Of a stretch of 55,673 bases of DNA, positions 24,989 to 33,896 are shown piece after piece (position 1 is the stretch's first letter; every line of letters starts with the position of its first letter). The notes beneath the pieces were generated by a model. The model made no database searches, was not told where the DNA came from, and saw only the letters and a list, made by a program, of their open reading frames with translations. A program made the position numbers and the translations under genes. The stretch lies in assembly GCA_902761635.1 (NCBI GenBank), contig CACWLG010000011.1, positions 1 to 55,673 of the forward strand, written 5' to 3'. Source of the DNA: Oscillospiraceae bacterium. Lineage in GTDB: Bacteria > Bacillota > Clostridia > Oscillospirales > Oscillospiraceae.

Positions 24989-25786
24989 ATGAAAACGATT
25001 TTGCTTGCTATGCTGGTCCTCGGCGTTCTGGGCGGCATCTTCGGCGCGCTGCTGGCCTACGCCTCCAAGATCTTCTATGTGAAGGTCGATCCCAAGCAGG
25101 CCGCCGTGCGCGAAGCCCTGGCCGGCGCCAACTGCGGCGGCTGCGGCTATCCCGGCTGTGACGGTTACGCCGCTGCGGTCGCAAAGGGGGAGGCCCCCTG
25201 CAACCGCTGCGTCGCGGGCGGCGCCGAGACGGCTGCCAAGGTGGCCGAGATCATGGGCGCGGCCAATGAGGTCGGCGAAAAAATGGTCGCTTTCGTCCCC
25301 TGCTCCGGCTGTGAAGGGGTGGCGGAAAAGCGCTTCAACTACACCGGACCTGAGGACTGCCAGGCCGCCATGCTCTTCGGCGGCAAGAGCAACAAGCTCT
25401 GTACCTTCGCCTGCATCGGTCTCGGCAACTGTGTGCGCGCCTGCCAGTTTGACGCCATGCACATCGTAAACGGCATCGCCCGGGTGAACCGCTCGAACTG
25501 TGTCGGCTGCGGAGCCTGTGTGGATATTTGCCCCAAGAGCATCGTCAGGCTCATTCCGGAGAGCCAGCGCGTGATGCCCGGCTGCTCCAGCCATGACAAG
25601 GGCGGCGTCGTGATGAAGGTCTGCAAGGCCGGCTGCATCGGCTGCATGAAGTGCCAGCGCGAATGCCCGGCGGGCGCCATCATCGTCAAGGACGCCCTGG
25701 CCGAGGTCGATCCCGAAAAGTGCATCGGCTGCGGCAAATGCGCCGAGGTCTGCCCGAGACACATCATCGTGGACTTCCAGGCGTAA
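24989..25786 (+). CDS. rnfB: Rnf complex subunit RnfB (ferredoxin-accepting)
   Basis: Electron entry subunit. 265 residues. One N-terminal helix (2-25), then a 4Fe-4S set with Cys 49, 52, 57 and 74 (CGGCGYPGCDGY), then several ferredoxin-like sets: FACIGLGNC, CVGCGACVDICPKS, CIGCMKCQRECP and CIGCGKCAEVCPRH. This number of clusters is usual for clostridial RnfB. GGAGGGCGG precedes the ATG. It closes the operon, with a strong terminator after it. Confidence 0.96.
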   Translation: MKTILLAMLVLGVLGGIFGALLAYASKIFYVKVDPKQAAVREALAGANCGGCGYPGCDGYAAAVAKGEAPCNRCVAGGAETAAKVAEIMGAANEVGEKMVAFVPCSGCEGVAEKRFNYTGPEDCQAAMLFGGKSNKLCTFACIGLGNCVRACQFDAMHIVNGIARVNRSNCVGCGACVDICPKSIVRLIPESQRVMPGCSSHDKGGVVMKVCKAGCIGCMKCQRECPAGAIIVKDALAEVDPEKCIGCGKCAEVCPRHIIVDFQA

Positions 25787-25806
25787 TAGTATACGCACAA
25801 ACATTG

Positions 25807-25834
25807 AGCCCCCACGCGAGAGCGTGGGGGCTTT
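25807..25834 (+). terminator. Terminator of the rnf operon
   Basis: AGCCCCCACGC pairs perfectly with GCGTGGGGGCT around GAGA, then TT. It also lies just past the stop of the convergent gene at 25847, so it can serve both strands. Confidence 0.88.
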
Positions 25835-25846
25835 GTCATGGGATTT

Positions 25847-27478
25847 TCAATTATATTCCGGGAAGCGCGGGGCGTAGTCGATCAGCTCCGTGACCGGCCA
25901 GAGGCACTGCTGGGAGGCGGTGTAGACAAGATAGGGGCCGTACTGCCCGCGGAAGGTCATCTCAGCGCCGTTGGCAGCACACTCGGCCAGAAGGGCCGGG
26001 GCCTCCGTCTCCAGGAAGACGAAGATCGCGCGCTTATAATCCTCAATGTGGTATATGTCCCGGATGTTGATGTGCGGGGAGACCTTGAAGGGAAAATCAT
26101 CCTGCCAGCAGCCGGCGGTCAGCGCCCCGTCGGAGCAGACGGCGATATACGGCGCGCAGGTGGATTGACTGCCGTATACAAGCTCGTAGCCCTGCGCCAC
26201 AGCCCAGTCGGAGATCTGCCGGGCGGGGGTGGGCTCCTTTGCCAGAGCCACACGCAGATCATCGTGATAGCTGAAATAGAGGTTCGCAGCTGAGAGTACA
26301 CAGAAGACCGCCATCAGAGCGGCGCGATGCCGGGACCTTAAGCGCTGGCCGACCAGTACCAGCGACAGGGCCGGGAGCGTATAGTAGAGGAAAAGATAGA
26401 TGGGGCGAAGCTGCACGGAGCTGACAAAGGAGGCCGCAATCACCGCAAGGCAGCCGAGCAGCGACACCAGCCAGAAGCAGGCCGCCGCGCCGGAAACGCG
26501 CTCCCGCCGCCGCAGCAGCAGGGCAGCCGCCGCAAGCACCAGCAGCGTCAGCGCGAGAAAGAGCAGGATGAAGAAAAGCCGGTGCTCGCTCTGCCGTGTC
26601 ACGTCATAGCCTGAAACGGTGATGAGCGCGGTGTGCACATCCCGCAGCTTTTCGGAAACGGACGCGCCGGAAAAGACGGATGCGCCCTCAAAAATCTCAT
26701 GCCGCCGCACCGGCAGGAGCCGGACGAAAACAAGGCCCAGCCCGTTTGCCGCCGTATAGCAGAACGTCCGCCAAAGCCGCATGCGCTGTCCCGCGGGATA
26801 GAGCGGCTGTTTTTTCAGAACGTGGCAGAGGGCGGCAAGCAGCTCATAGCACAATAGCGGCAGGATCAGTACACAGGTCTGTCGGAGACTTTGCATCCCG
26901 AGGGTAAAGCACAGGAGCACGGACAGAAGCAGCGGCCCGGGCCGCCACGCCCCGGAGGAGAACGAGCGCGCGTAGTCCCCCAGCACCACAAAGAAGCAGA
27001 TCAGGTAGCAGGCATAGAAACTGCACATGGCAAAGAAGAGCTGCTGCCCCTCCTCCCGGAAGACGGAGAAGGGCCCGAAGATCGAGGCCAGGAAAACCAG
27101 CACGGCGGCTAAACTGAGCGAGGGGCGCTTTACGCAGGCGTGCAGCATCCACAGCATGGACAGCAGCAGGAACACCGACATGACAAGCGTTGCCCAGGCC
27201 ATGGCCCGGTTCATGCTGCCGGTGAGACCGTAGAAAAGCGCCGCCAGCACCGGCGTTGCCGCCACATAGAGCTGATTGCCGAAGAGGTAGTTCTTCGGGA
27301 AGAGGGTCTTCTGCTCCCACATGAGCCGGGCTGCCAGCGTGTCCTCATACATGTCGGAGGTAGCAAGGCGAGCAAAGCCACGAAAGTCGATCACCGTGAA
27401 CACGGCGAGGTAGCCGAGAATCACCAGCGCCATGAGCGCCGCCCAGAGATATTCCGTTTTTCGCTGCGTTTCGCTCAT
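25847..27478 (-). CDS. Polytopic membrane protein, glycosyltransferase-like (GT-C type, putative)
   Basis: 543 residues, about 11-12 membrane segments followed by an outside C-terminal part of about 120 residues. The first loop has TSDMYEDTLAARLMWEQ, where GT-C enzymes carry acidic residues, and FPKNYLFGNQLYV follows. The family match is weak. It would use a lipid-linked sugar or act in envelope polymer work. The ATG at 27478 is set by GGAGAGG just before it; the longer open frame upstream has no ribosome site. It stands alone with its own promoter. Confidence 0.7.
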   Translation of the reverse strand: MSETQRKTEYLWAALMALVILGYLAVFTVIDFRGFARLATSDMYEDTLAARLMWEQKTLFPKNYLFGNQLYVAATPVLAALFYGLTGSMNRAMAWATLVMSVFLLLSMLWMLHACVKRPSLSLAAVLVFLASIFGPFSVFREEGQQLFFAMCSFYACYLICFFVVLGDYARSFSSGAWRPGPLLLSVLLCFTLGMQSLRQTCVLILPLLCYELLAALCHVLKKQPLYPAGQRMRLWRTFCYTAANGLGLVFVRLLPVRRHEIFEGASVFSGASVSEKLRDVHTALITVSGYDVTRQSEHRLFFILLFLALTLLVLAAAALLLRRRERVSGAAACFWLVSLLGCLAVIAASFVSSVQLRPIYLFLYYTLPALSLVLVGQRLRSRHRAALMAVFCVLSAANLYFSYHDDLRVALAKEPTPARQISDWAVAQGYELVYGSQSTCAPYIAVCSDGALTAGCWQDDFPFKVSPHINIRDIYHIEDYKRAIFVFLETEAPALLAECAANGAEMTFRGQYGPYLVYTASQQCLWPVTELIDYAPRFPEYN

Positions 27479-27524
27479 TTCGCCTCTCCGTATGCGTAGA
27501 ATGTTATGTGCAGAATGTTGTATC

Positions 27525-27553
27525 AGTTTACCCTTGCGCCGGGGAAAAGTCAA
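27525..27553 (-). promoter_or_regulatory. Promoter of the 25847-27478 gene
   Basis: Minus strand TTGACT (27548-27553), 17-base spacer, TAAACT (27525-27530). Confidence 0.6.
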
Positions 27554-27571
27554 GCGAAGCGCAAAAGACGA

Positions 27572-27612
27572 CAGGAAGGGTGCCGGCACGAGATGTGGCG
27601 GCACCCTTCCTG
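27572..27612 (-). terminator. Terminator of the polyphosphate operon
   Basis: CAGGAAGGGTGCC and GGCACCCTTCCTG are perfect 13-base arms (27572-27584, 27600-27612), 18 bases past the ROK stop. On the minus strand TCGTCTTTTG follows. Confidence 0.8.
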
Positions 27613-27629
27613 CGATGCATGTCTGCTCT

Positions 27630-28592
27630 TTACAGGCCCTTGATGAGGGCCAGGTCTCCGTAAAGGATCGAGTCGTCTCCGAGCGCGGCGACCTTGAAAT
27701 CCACAAGCGGGCGGATCGAAATCATGCAGTAGCGGTCCACCTCCGCAAGGACCTTTTGCAGGAACACATCGCCGATAGCCTCCATGATGCCGCCGCCGTA
27801 GATCACCAGATCCGGGGCAATGGTGTTGATCATGTTGCCGGTGGCGATGGCCAGATAATGGCAGGCGCGGTCGACGGCCTCCATGGCCACCTGGTCGTTC
27901 TGAGCAAGTGCCTTCTTGAGGCGCTTGCTGCGGAAGATGCCGCCGTCCTGCACATCCTCGGCCAGCATGCACGGGCGCTTGCGGGCGACCTGCTGCCGGA
28001 TGTAGTCGGACATGCCGCGCTTGCTGGAGAAGACCTCCAGACAGCCGCTCTGACCGCAGCCGCAGAGAGGCCCGTCCGGATCGAGGATCATGTGGCCGTA
28101 CTCTGCCGCCATGAACTGATTACCGGTAAAGAGCTTGCCGTTCAAAATCAGGCCGCCGCCCATGCCGGTGCCGGGGAAGAAGCCGACAATGTTCTTGTAG
28201 CCCTTTGCCGCGCCGAATTTGTATTCGCCGAGGACACCCAGATTCACGTCGTTGCCCACATAGAAGGGTACGCCGAATTTCTTTTTCATGGCCCCGGCAA
28301 TGTCGTAGTTGCGCCAGGGGAGGTTCGGCGTAAAGAGTACGACGCCCTTGTCCTGGTCGATGACCCCGGGGGCGCAGGAGGCAATGGCGTTGAGCTTTTT
28401 CCGGTTGATGCCGGATTGCTGGATCATCTCCTCCACCACACTGATGATGACCTTTTCCACATCGGCCGTACCCTCGCCCTCACTCTTGGAGCGCTTTTTC
28501 AGCCGGTAAATGATCTCGTCCTTCTCGTTGAAGATGGCGCCGAGCACCTTGGTCCCGCCCACGTCCAGGCAGATGTTGTAGCTTTCAGCCAT
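27630..28592 (-). CDS. ROK family sugar kinase (glucokinase-like)
   Basis: 320 residues. Seen: the phosphate-binding DVGGTK (10-15), the catalytic Asp 115 in YVGNDVNLG, PGTGMGGGLI (140-149), and the zinc site His 167, Cys 177, 179, 184 (CGCGQSGCLE). It phosphorylates glucose or a related sugar; the phosphate donor is not certain. It is the last gene after pap and ppk1, with 37 bases between, so a polyphosphate-using glucokinase is possible (known polyphosphate glucokinases are ROK proteins). GGAGGA before the ATG at 28592 sets the start. Confidence 0.9.
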   Translation of the reverse strand: MAESYNICLDVGGTKVLGAIFNEKDEIIYRLKKRSKSEGEGTADVEKVIISVVEEMIQQSGINRKKLNAIASCAPGVIDQDKGVVLFTPNLPWRNYDIAGAMKKKFGVPFYVGNDVNLGVLGEYKFGAAKGYKNIVGFFPGTGMGGGLILNGKLFTGNQFMAAEYGHMILDPDGPLCGCGQSGCLEVFSSKRGMSDYIRQQVARKRPCMLAEDVQDGGIFRSKRLKKALAQNDQVAMEAVDRACHYLAIATGNMINTIAPDLVIYGGGIMEAIGDVFLQKVLAEVDRYCMISIRPLVDFKVAALGDDSILYGDLALIKGL

Positions 28593-28629
28593 TGTTTTGT
28601 CCTCCGTAAGGATTATTGATTGGAAGTGC

Positions 28630-31107
28630 TTATCGGGAATTCTCGTCGGTCTTGACAGCGCGGCGGCCGCGCTTTGCGGGGGGCTTGGGCGCGTCGTCGG
28701 CTGCGGCGGCACGGCGGCCGCGCTTTGCGGGGGGCTTGGGCGCGTCGTCGGCTGCGGCGGCGCCGGGCTTCTCCTCCAGCTTCACCTTGTAGGCACTGAA
28801 GTAACGGTACAGCGCCTCCTGGGAGCTGGTGCCCTTGCCGCCCTTTTCGCGGATGTAGCTTCCGTCCGGCTGCATGCGGCGGGATTTCTCCCGGTCATGC
28901 CGGAGCGCGTCGAGCACGGTGTTGATCTGCTCACGGGTGTCGGGCGTCACAACCTCCATGAAGGCCTCCACGCGCCGCTCCAGATTGCGGTTGAGCAGAT
29001 CGCCCGACCCGATGAACAGGCGCTGTTCTTCTCCCTCGCCGAAACTGTAGATACGCGAGTGCTCCAGCCAGCGGCCCACCACGCTCGTCACGGTGATGTT
29101 TTCGGTCTGGCCTGGCACGCCGGGGCGCAGGCAGCAGATGCCGCGGATGAAAAGCTCGATCTTCACGCCCGCCTGCGAGCAGGCGATGAGCTTTTCCATG
29201 ATGTCGACATTGTTCATGGCATTGCACTTGATAGCCACGCGGCCTGCCGGACCCTTTGCCATTTCGCGGTCAAGAAATTCCATCACACGGGATTTGAAAC
29301 TCTTCGGGGCGATCCAGAGGCAGTGCGCCTCCGGCGGCAGCTCTCCTCTCAAAAGGGCGGCAAAGGCAGCCTCGGCGTCGAGTCCGGCCTCTTCCTTGGC
29401 GGTAATGAGAGAAAGGTCCGTATACTGTTCACCCGTGACCTCGTTATAGTTGCCGGTACCCACCTGGGTGACGCGGCTGATGTTGTCCTCATGCTGGCGG
29501 GTGATGACGCAGAGCTTGGAGTGCACCTTGTGGTCCGGCAGGCCGTAGATCACGCGGCAGCCTGCGTCCTCCAGCATTTCGGAATAGTCGATGTTGTTCT
29601 GCTCGTCAAACCTTGCGCGCAGCTCCAGCAGGCACAGCACATCCTTGCCCTTGTCGGCGGCATAGGCCAGGGCCGCGGCGATCTTGCTGCTGCCGGACAT
29701 ACGGTAGAGGGTGATCTTGATGGACAGGACCTCCGGATCGTCGGCCGCCTCGTAGATGAGGTCCACGAAGGGCATCATGCTCTGGAAGGGGAAGCTCAGA
29801 AGCAAATCGTGCTTTTCGATATAGGCAAAGTATTCGCCCTTTTTGAGGCCAATGTCACGGGAGGGGCGGCGTTCCTCATATTTGAAATTCTCATGCCCGC
29901 CGATGCAGGAGCGGAAGGAGAGATCAAAGGGCACACTCTGGGTGAAAACACTGCGTTCGGGCACATGCAGCTTTTTGATGAGCAGAGCGCGGTTCGATTC
30001 GGAGAGCTTGCCGTAGATCCTGGCCCGCACGGGCAGCTCCCGCTTGCGCTTGGAGAGCATGGAGGATACCTTGACGCGCAGATCCTCGTCCGCCCAGTCC
30101 GCTGCGTCAGCGAGGAACACATCGGCATTGCGTGTGACCTCCACAATGGCGCTCTGCTGGATGTTTTCCTTTTTCAGCAGCAGGGGCAGGAAGTGCCGGA
30201 CAAGCTGGGCTGTGAGCACGATCTTCTGACAGCCGTTGATCTCAAAGCTCAGGTAGGCGGGCATCCGGTGCAGGGCGATCACCGCCAGCTTCTGTGCCGC
30301 GCCCCGGCCCAGGAAGGCAATCACATTGGACTCCCCGTTCCACAGGAAGGGGAAGGGCTGGTCCATGCTGATGATCTTGGGGAAGAGCATATCCTTGATA
30401 TCGCCGAAGAGCTTCTTGCTCATCAGCTCATCCACCTTGCTGATCTTCTTGAAGTCCAGCACGTCAACCCCGTTTTCCCGCAGCTCGCTCCGGATGTTTT
30501 TCCAGATGCTCTCCATCAGGGTCTGCTGCTCGCGCGTGATGCGCAGTACCTCCTGGATGGTCGTATCCGGCAGCATCCCGGACAGCGGGTCCCGCTTCTC
30601 CGGCGTCAGCATGGCGCGGTGAGTCAGGATGCCGATGCGCACCCGGTAAAACTCCGTGAGGTTTGATTGATAGATCATCAGGAACTTGAGACGCTCCAGC
30701 AGCGGCACCTTCCGGCTCGACGCCTCCAGCAGCACGCGCTCGTTAAACGCAAGCCAGCTCAGCTCCCGGTTGATGTAAATGCTTTCCTCGGCGGCCCTGC
30801 GCTCAGCCTCCAGCTGCTTTTCAACGGGGGAGATCTTCTTCTCCGCCGCTGTCAGCTTTTTCTCGGCTGCCTTCTTCCTGGCCGCCGTCTTCTTCTCAGA
30901 AGCCGTCTTCTTCTCGGAAGCTGTCTTCTTCTCGGAAGCCGTCTTCTTCTCGGAAGCCGTCTTCTTCTCGGAAGCGGCCTTCTTTTCGGAGGCCGTCTTT
31001 TTTTCGGAAGCGGCCTTCTTTTCGGAGGCCGTCTTCTTTTCGGAAGCGGCCTTCTTTTCGGCGGCTGCCTTTTTCTCGGCAGCGGCCTTCTTCTCTTTCT
31101 GCGCCAT
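28630..31107 (-). CDS. ppk1: Polyphosphate kinase 1 with lysine-rich N- and C-terminal tails
   Basis: Makes polyphosphate from ATP, reversibly. 825 residues. The core starts near SIYINRELSWLAFNERV (109). The phospho-histidine is in KVHSKLCVI, and LEHSRIYSF holds the second conserved histidine; the HxGTGN site reads TQVGTGNYN, with Gln for His. Residues 5-76 are twelve six-residue repeats of EKK[AT]A[AS], and the C-terminus has two 17-residue repeats with PAKRGRR. Such basic tails could bind the product. ATG 31107 is chosen over the TTG at 31131 because AAGGAG lies 12 bases before it. It begins 16 bases after the pap stop. Confidence 0.94.
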   Translation of the reverse strand: MAQKEKKAAAEKKAAAEKKAASEKKTASEKKAASEKKTASEKKAASEKKTASEKKTASEKKTASEKKTASEKKTAARKKAAEKKLTAAEKKISPVEKQLEAERRAAEESIYINRELSWLAFNERVLLEASSRKVPLLERLKFLMIYQSNLTEFYRVRIGILTHRAMLTPEKRDPLSGMLPDTTIQEVLRITREQQTLMESIWKNIRSELRENGVDVLDFKKISKVDELMSKKLFGDIKDMLFPKIISMDQPFPFLWNGESNVIAFLGRGAAQKLAVIALHRMPAYLSFEINGCQKIVLTAQLVRHFLPLLLKKENIQQSAIVEVTRNADVFLADAADWADEDLRVKVSSMLSKRKRELPVRARIYGKLSESNRALLIKKLHVPERSVFTQSVPFDLSFRSCIGGHENFKYEERRPSRDIGLKKGEYFAYIEKHDLLLSFPFQSMMPFVDLIYEAADDPEVLSIKITLYRMSGSSKIAAALAYAADKGKDVLCLLELRARFDEQNNIDYSEMLEDAGCRVIYGLPDHKVHSKLCVITRQHEDNISRVTQVGTGNYNEVTGEQYTDLSLITAKEEAGLDAEAAFAALLRGELPPEAHCLWIAPKSFKSRVMEFLDREMAKGPAGRVAIKCNAMNNVDIMEKLIACSQAGVKIELFIRGICCLRPGVPGQTENITVTSVVGRWLEHSRIYSFGEGEEQRLFIGSGDLLNRNLERRVEAFMEVVTPDTREQINTVLDALRHDREKSRRMQPDGSYIREKGGKGTSSQEALYRYFSAYKVKLEEKPGAAAADDAPKPPAKRGRRAAAADDAPKPPAKRGRRAVKTDENSR
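28661..28762. repeat. 51-bp tandem duplication in the ppk1 3' end
   Basis: Two nearly identical 51-base units (17 codons) starting at 28661 and 28712, encoding the PAKRGRR tail twice. High identity suggests a recent duplication. Confidence 0.75.
30880..31095. repeat. 18-bp tandem repeat array in the ppk1 5' end
   Basis: Twelve 18-base units coding for EKK[AT]A[AS]. Units in the middle are almost identical at the DNA level (GAAGCCGTCTTCTTCTCG on the plus strand), so copy number may vary between strains. In frame throughout. Confidence 0.8.
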
Positions 31108-31123
31108 AAAGATGCCGATCTCC

Positions 31124-32650
31124 TTATGCAAGCCGCTCTTTGCAGGCCTTTTCCAGCGCGTCGATCACGATGCGCAGGGCCTTGATGCGGGCGTATTTCT
31201 TATCGTTGGATTCGATGATGAACCAGGGGGCGTTCTTTGTGCTGGTCTTCTCCAGCATCTCGTCGATGGCCTGCTCATACTGAGGCCATTTTTCGCGGTT
31301 GCGCCAGTCCTCCTCAGTCAGCTTCCAAGCCTTCTCCGGGGTGTTCTGCCGGTCGTTGAAGCGCTGGAGCTGGGTGTCCTGGTCGATGTGGATCCAGAAC
31401 TTGAGCACTACGGCGCCCCAGTCGGTGAGCTGCCGTTCAAACTCGTTGATCTCGTTGTAGGCGCGCTTCCAGTCGTCCTCCTCGCAGAAGCCCTCTATCC
31501 GCTCCACCATGACGCGGCCGTACCAGGTGCGGTCAAAGATGCAGATGTGGCCGCTGCGGGGGAGCCTTGTCCAGAAGCGCCAGAGGTACTGACGGTTTTT
31601 CTCGTGCGGCTCAGGAGAGGCGATGGGCATCACGTCAAAGCCGCGGGGGTCCAGGGGCTTTGCGATGCGGCGAATGTTGCCGCCCTTGCCGGCTGCGTCC
31701 CAACCCTCATAGCAGAGGATGACCGGGATCTTCTTGAAGTAGATGACGTTGTGCAGCTCGCCCAGGCGCTTCTGCAGCTTCTTGAGCTCCTTGTCGTACT
31801 CCTCGTCCGTGAGAGCGGGGGAGAGATCCACATCCCGGAGCTTCGGCATCTTGAGCAGGGGGAAGTCCTCCTTAAAGGGCCTGCCGACATAACGCCCCTC
31901 CTCCAGAGCCTTGTCGATCGCCGTCACCAGCAGCTTCAGCGCATCCCGGGAGGCAAGGCTGCGCTTGCTCCCGTCCAGCGTGTGCCAGCGGATAACCTCG
32001 CCGGTCTTCTCCATGAAGGACTCGTAGGTCTTCCGGAAGGCGTCATACTCGGCCATCTGCCACATATCCTCGGGCGAGACGCGCCAGGAGGTCTCAAAGC
32101 TCTCACGCAGGGCGGTGATGCGCTTGCGCTGCTCCTTCTCGCTGATGTCTACGAAGAGCTTGAGCACGAGATACCCGCCGTCACGCAGCTGCCGCTCAAA
32201 CTCGTTGACGGCGCGCACGCGCTTTTTGAATTCATCTTTTGTGATATCCCGGCGCAGGATCTTGCGCACGCAGTCCTCCATCCAGCCGGAATCGTAGAAC
32301 ATGATCTTGCCGTTTTCCGGGATGGCCTTGGCATATGGATAGAGAAAGGGATAGCGGCTGAGCGCCTCCGGGGTGATCAGCGGAGAAGTGACGTTGTAGT
32401 TTCTCGGGTCGATCTCGCTGATCAGCTCGTTGATCAGGCTGCCCTTGCCGGCGGCGGCCCAGCCCTCCACCAGCACGAGGATGGGCAGGCCCTTTTCCCG
32501 GACAAGCTGCTGCTGCGCCACCAGGCGGGCGCGCAGGGCCTTGATCTCAGCCTTGAGCTGATCCTTGCTCCCGGCCTCCTTTTCCTGTTTCCGGCCGGCC
32601 TTTTCCGCTTTTTTGGCTTCTGCGGCTTCCTTGCTTTCTTTTTTCATCAT
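31124..32650 (-). CDS. pap: Polyphosphate:AMP phosphotransferase, two-domain PPK2
   Basis: About 508 residues with two PPK2 P-loop kinase domains. Walker A boxes are EGWAAAGKG (first half) and EGWDAAGKG (second half). The second half also has the Walker B-like FDRTWYGR and the lid SPEPHEKNRQYLWRF. Two-domain PPK2 proteins move phosphate from polyphosphate to AMP, giving ADP. The N-terminus is lysine/alanine/glutamate-rich, like that of ppk1. The first ATG (32656) touches the AAAGGA ribosome site, so the ATG at 32650 is preferred; 32647 is also possible. First gene of pap-ppk1-ROK. Confidence 0.9.
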   Translation of the reverse strand: MMKKESKEAAEAKKAEKAGRKQEKEAGSKDQLKAEIKALRARLVAQQQLVREKGLPILVLVEGWAAAGKGSLINELISEIDPRNYNVTSPLITPEALSRYPFLYPYAKAIPENGKIMFYDSGWMEDCVRKILRRDITKDEFKKRVRAVNEFERQLRDGGYLVLKLFVDISEKEQRKRITALRESFETSWRVSPEDMWQMAEYDAFRKTYESFMEKTGEVIRWHTLDGSKRSLASRDALKLLVTAIDKALEEGRYVGRPFKEDFPLLKMPKLRDVDLSPALTDEEYDKELKKLQKRLGELHNVIYFKKIPVILCYEGWDAAGKGGNIRRIAKPLDPRGFDVMPIASPEPHEKNRQYLWRFWTRLPRSGHICIFDRTWYGRVMVERIEGFCEEDDWKRAYNEINEFERQLTDWGAVVLKFWIHIDQDTQLQRFNDRQNTPEKAWKLTEEDWRNREKWPQYEQAIDEMLEKTSTKNAPWFIIESNDKKYARIKALRIVIDALEKACKERLA

Positions 32651-32723
32651 GATCATTCCTTTTATAATGGTAAAGATATGGACACAGGTAAGAAGCGCTT
32701 TAAAATTCTATAGTACTGTGGTT

Positions 32724-32752
32724 ATTTTACGCTAAGGACAGAGGGAAGTCAA
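32724..32752 (-). promoter_or_regulatory. Promoter of the polyphosphate operon
   Basis: Minus strand TTGACT (32747-32752), 17-base spacer, TAAAAT (32724-32729). No PhoB-like direct repeats were seen. Confidence 0.6.
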
Positions 32753-32777
32753 CAAGAGAGTTGTGCATTTTCCACAC

Positions 32778-32806
32778 TTGCGACCGGAAAAATTTCGCCT
32801 TATACT
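32778..32806 (+). promoter_or_regulatory. Promoter of the EamA gene
   Basis: TTGCGA (32778-32783), 17-base spacer, TATACT (32801-32806), divergent from the polyphosphate promoter 25 bases away. Confidence 0.65.
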
Positions 32807-32897
32807 GTCAGCATTGTTTTATTTTGCGTGAAGAGCGCGGGAGAACGTGCCTGCCTGGGCACCTGCTGCGTCTCATGCTGCCAAAGGTGTGGTTGGA

Positions 32898-33797
32898 ATG
32901 AAAAACGAAAAGATGCTCGGCAATATGCTTCTGCTTCTTACGGCCATGATCTGGGGCACCGCCTTTGTGGCCCAGCGGGTCGGCATGGAGAGCATTGAGC
33001 CTGTCACCTTTACCTCCGCGCGCATGTGGCTTGCGGCCCTGGCCACAGGGCTTGCGGCCTTCCTGCTGCGGCGCGGGGGCGGGGATGCCGCCGAAAAGAG
33101 GCGGGCGGTCAGAAGCGCGATCCCCGGCGGGATCTGCTGCGGCCTCTTCCTCACGGGGGCAAGCCTTTTCCAGCAGTACGGCATGGTCACCACCACAGCC
33201 GGAAAGGCCGGCTTTATCACGGCGCTCTATATCCTGCTGGTGCCCCTCTTCAACTTTCTGCTTTTCAAAAAGCGCAGCTCACCGCATGTGTGGCTCGCCA
33301 TCGCCATCGGCGTCGTGGGCATGTATCTTCTCTGCGTGACAGAGGATTTTCACCTCACGAGGGGCGACGCGCTGGTGGCGGTCTGCGCTGTCCTCTTCAC
33401 CGGGCATATCCTCTGCTGCGACCACTTCTCCCGCCTGGCCGATCCCGTGCGCCTTTCGGCAGTACAGTTTCTCACGGTAGCACTGATCTCCGGCCTGATC
33501 GCCCTGATCGTCGAGGAGCCGAGCTGGGACAAGATCCGTGCCGCAGCGGTCCCGATCCTCTACTGCGGCGTCATCTCCGGCGGCGTGGGCTACACCCTGC
33601 AGATGGTGGCCCAGCGCATCACGGAGCCCACGGTGGCATCCCTGCTCATGAGCTTCGAGGCTGTCTTTGCCGCCCTCTCCGGCGCCCTGCTCCTGCATGA
33701 ACGCATGAGTGCCCGGGAGCTGATTGGCTGCATCATCATGTTCGCCGCCATCATCCTGGTCCAGCTCCCCGAGCCGGGGAAGAAAAAGGCGTCCTGA
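32898..33797 (+). CDS. EamA/DMT superfamily transporter
   Basis: 299 residues, ten membrane segments in two EamA repeats. The first repeat starts MIWGTAFVAQRVGM (a common DMT signature), and the second ends with EPTVASLLMSFEAVFAALSGALLLHE in pieces, the second-repeat hallmark. It moves a small metabolite across the cell membrane; the substrate cannot be told. The ATG at 32898 fits AAAGGTG upstream and the usual start of the first helix. The open frame upstream has no ribosome site. Confidence 0.9.
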   Translation: MKNEKMLGNMLLLLTAMIWGTAFVAQRVGMESIEPVTFTSARMWLAALATGLAAFLLRRGGGDAAEKRRAVRSAIPGGICCGLFLTGASLFQQYGMVTTTAGKAGFITALYILLVPLFNFLLFKKRSSPHVWLAIAIGVVGMYLLCVTEDFHLTRGDALVAVCAVLFTGHILCCDHFSRLADPVRLSAVQFLTVALISGLIALIVEEPSWDKIRAAAVPILYCGVISGGVGYTLQMVAQRITEPTVASLLMSFEAVFAALSGALLLHERMSARELIGCIIMFAAIILVQLPEPGKKKAS

Positions 33798-33896
33798 AAC
33801 CCTCACACCCGATGCCGCATCCTGCGGGATCTCCCCGTAAGCGCCGGAATAGGACAAAATCTCCCGGGAATAGAATGTGCCCGGAGGGGGGATTTC

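Noticed and set aside
29440-29480. His-to-Gln change in the HxGTGN site of PPK1, read at first as a dead enzyme
   Set aside because: The phospho-accepting histidine (KVHSK) and the later LEHSR histidine are kept, and to my memory clostridial PPK1 proteins often have Gln at this place.
30880-31095. Regular 18-bp repeats that could be mistaken for a CRISPR array
   Set aside because: There are no spacers; units are contiguous, in frame, and code for the lysine-rich tail of PPK1.
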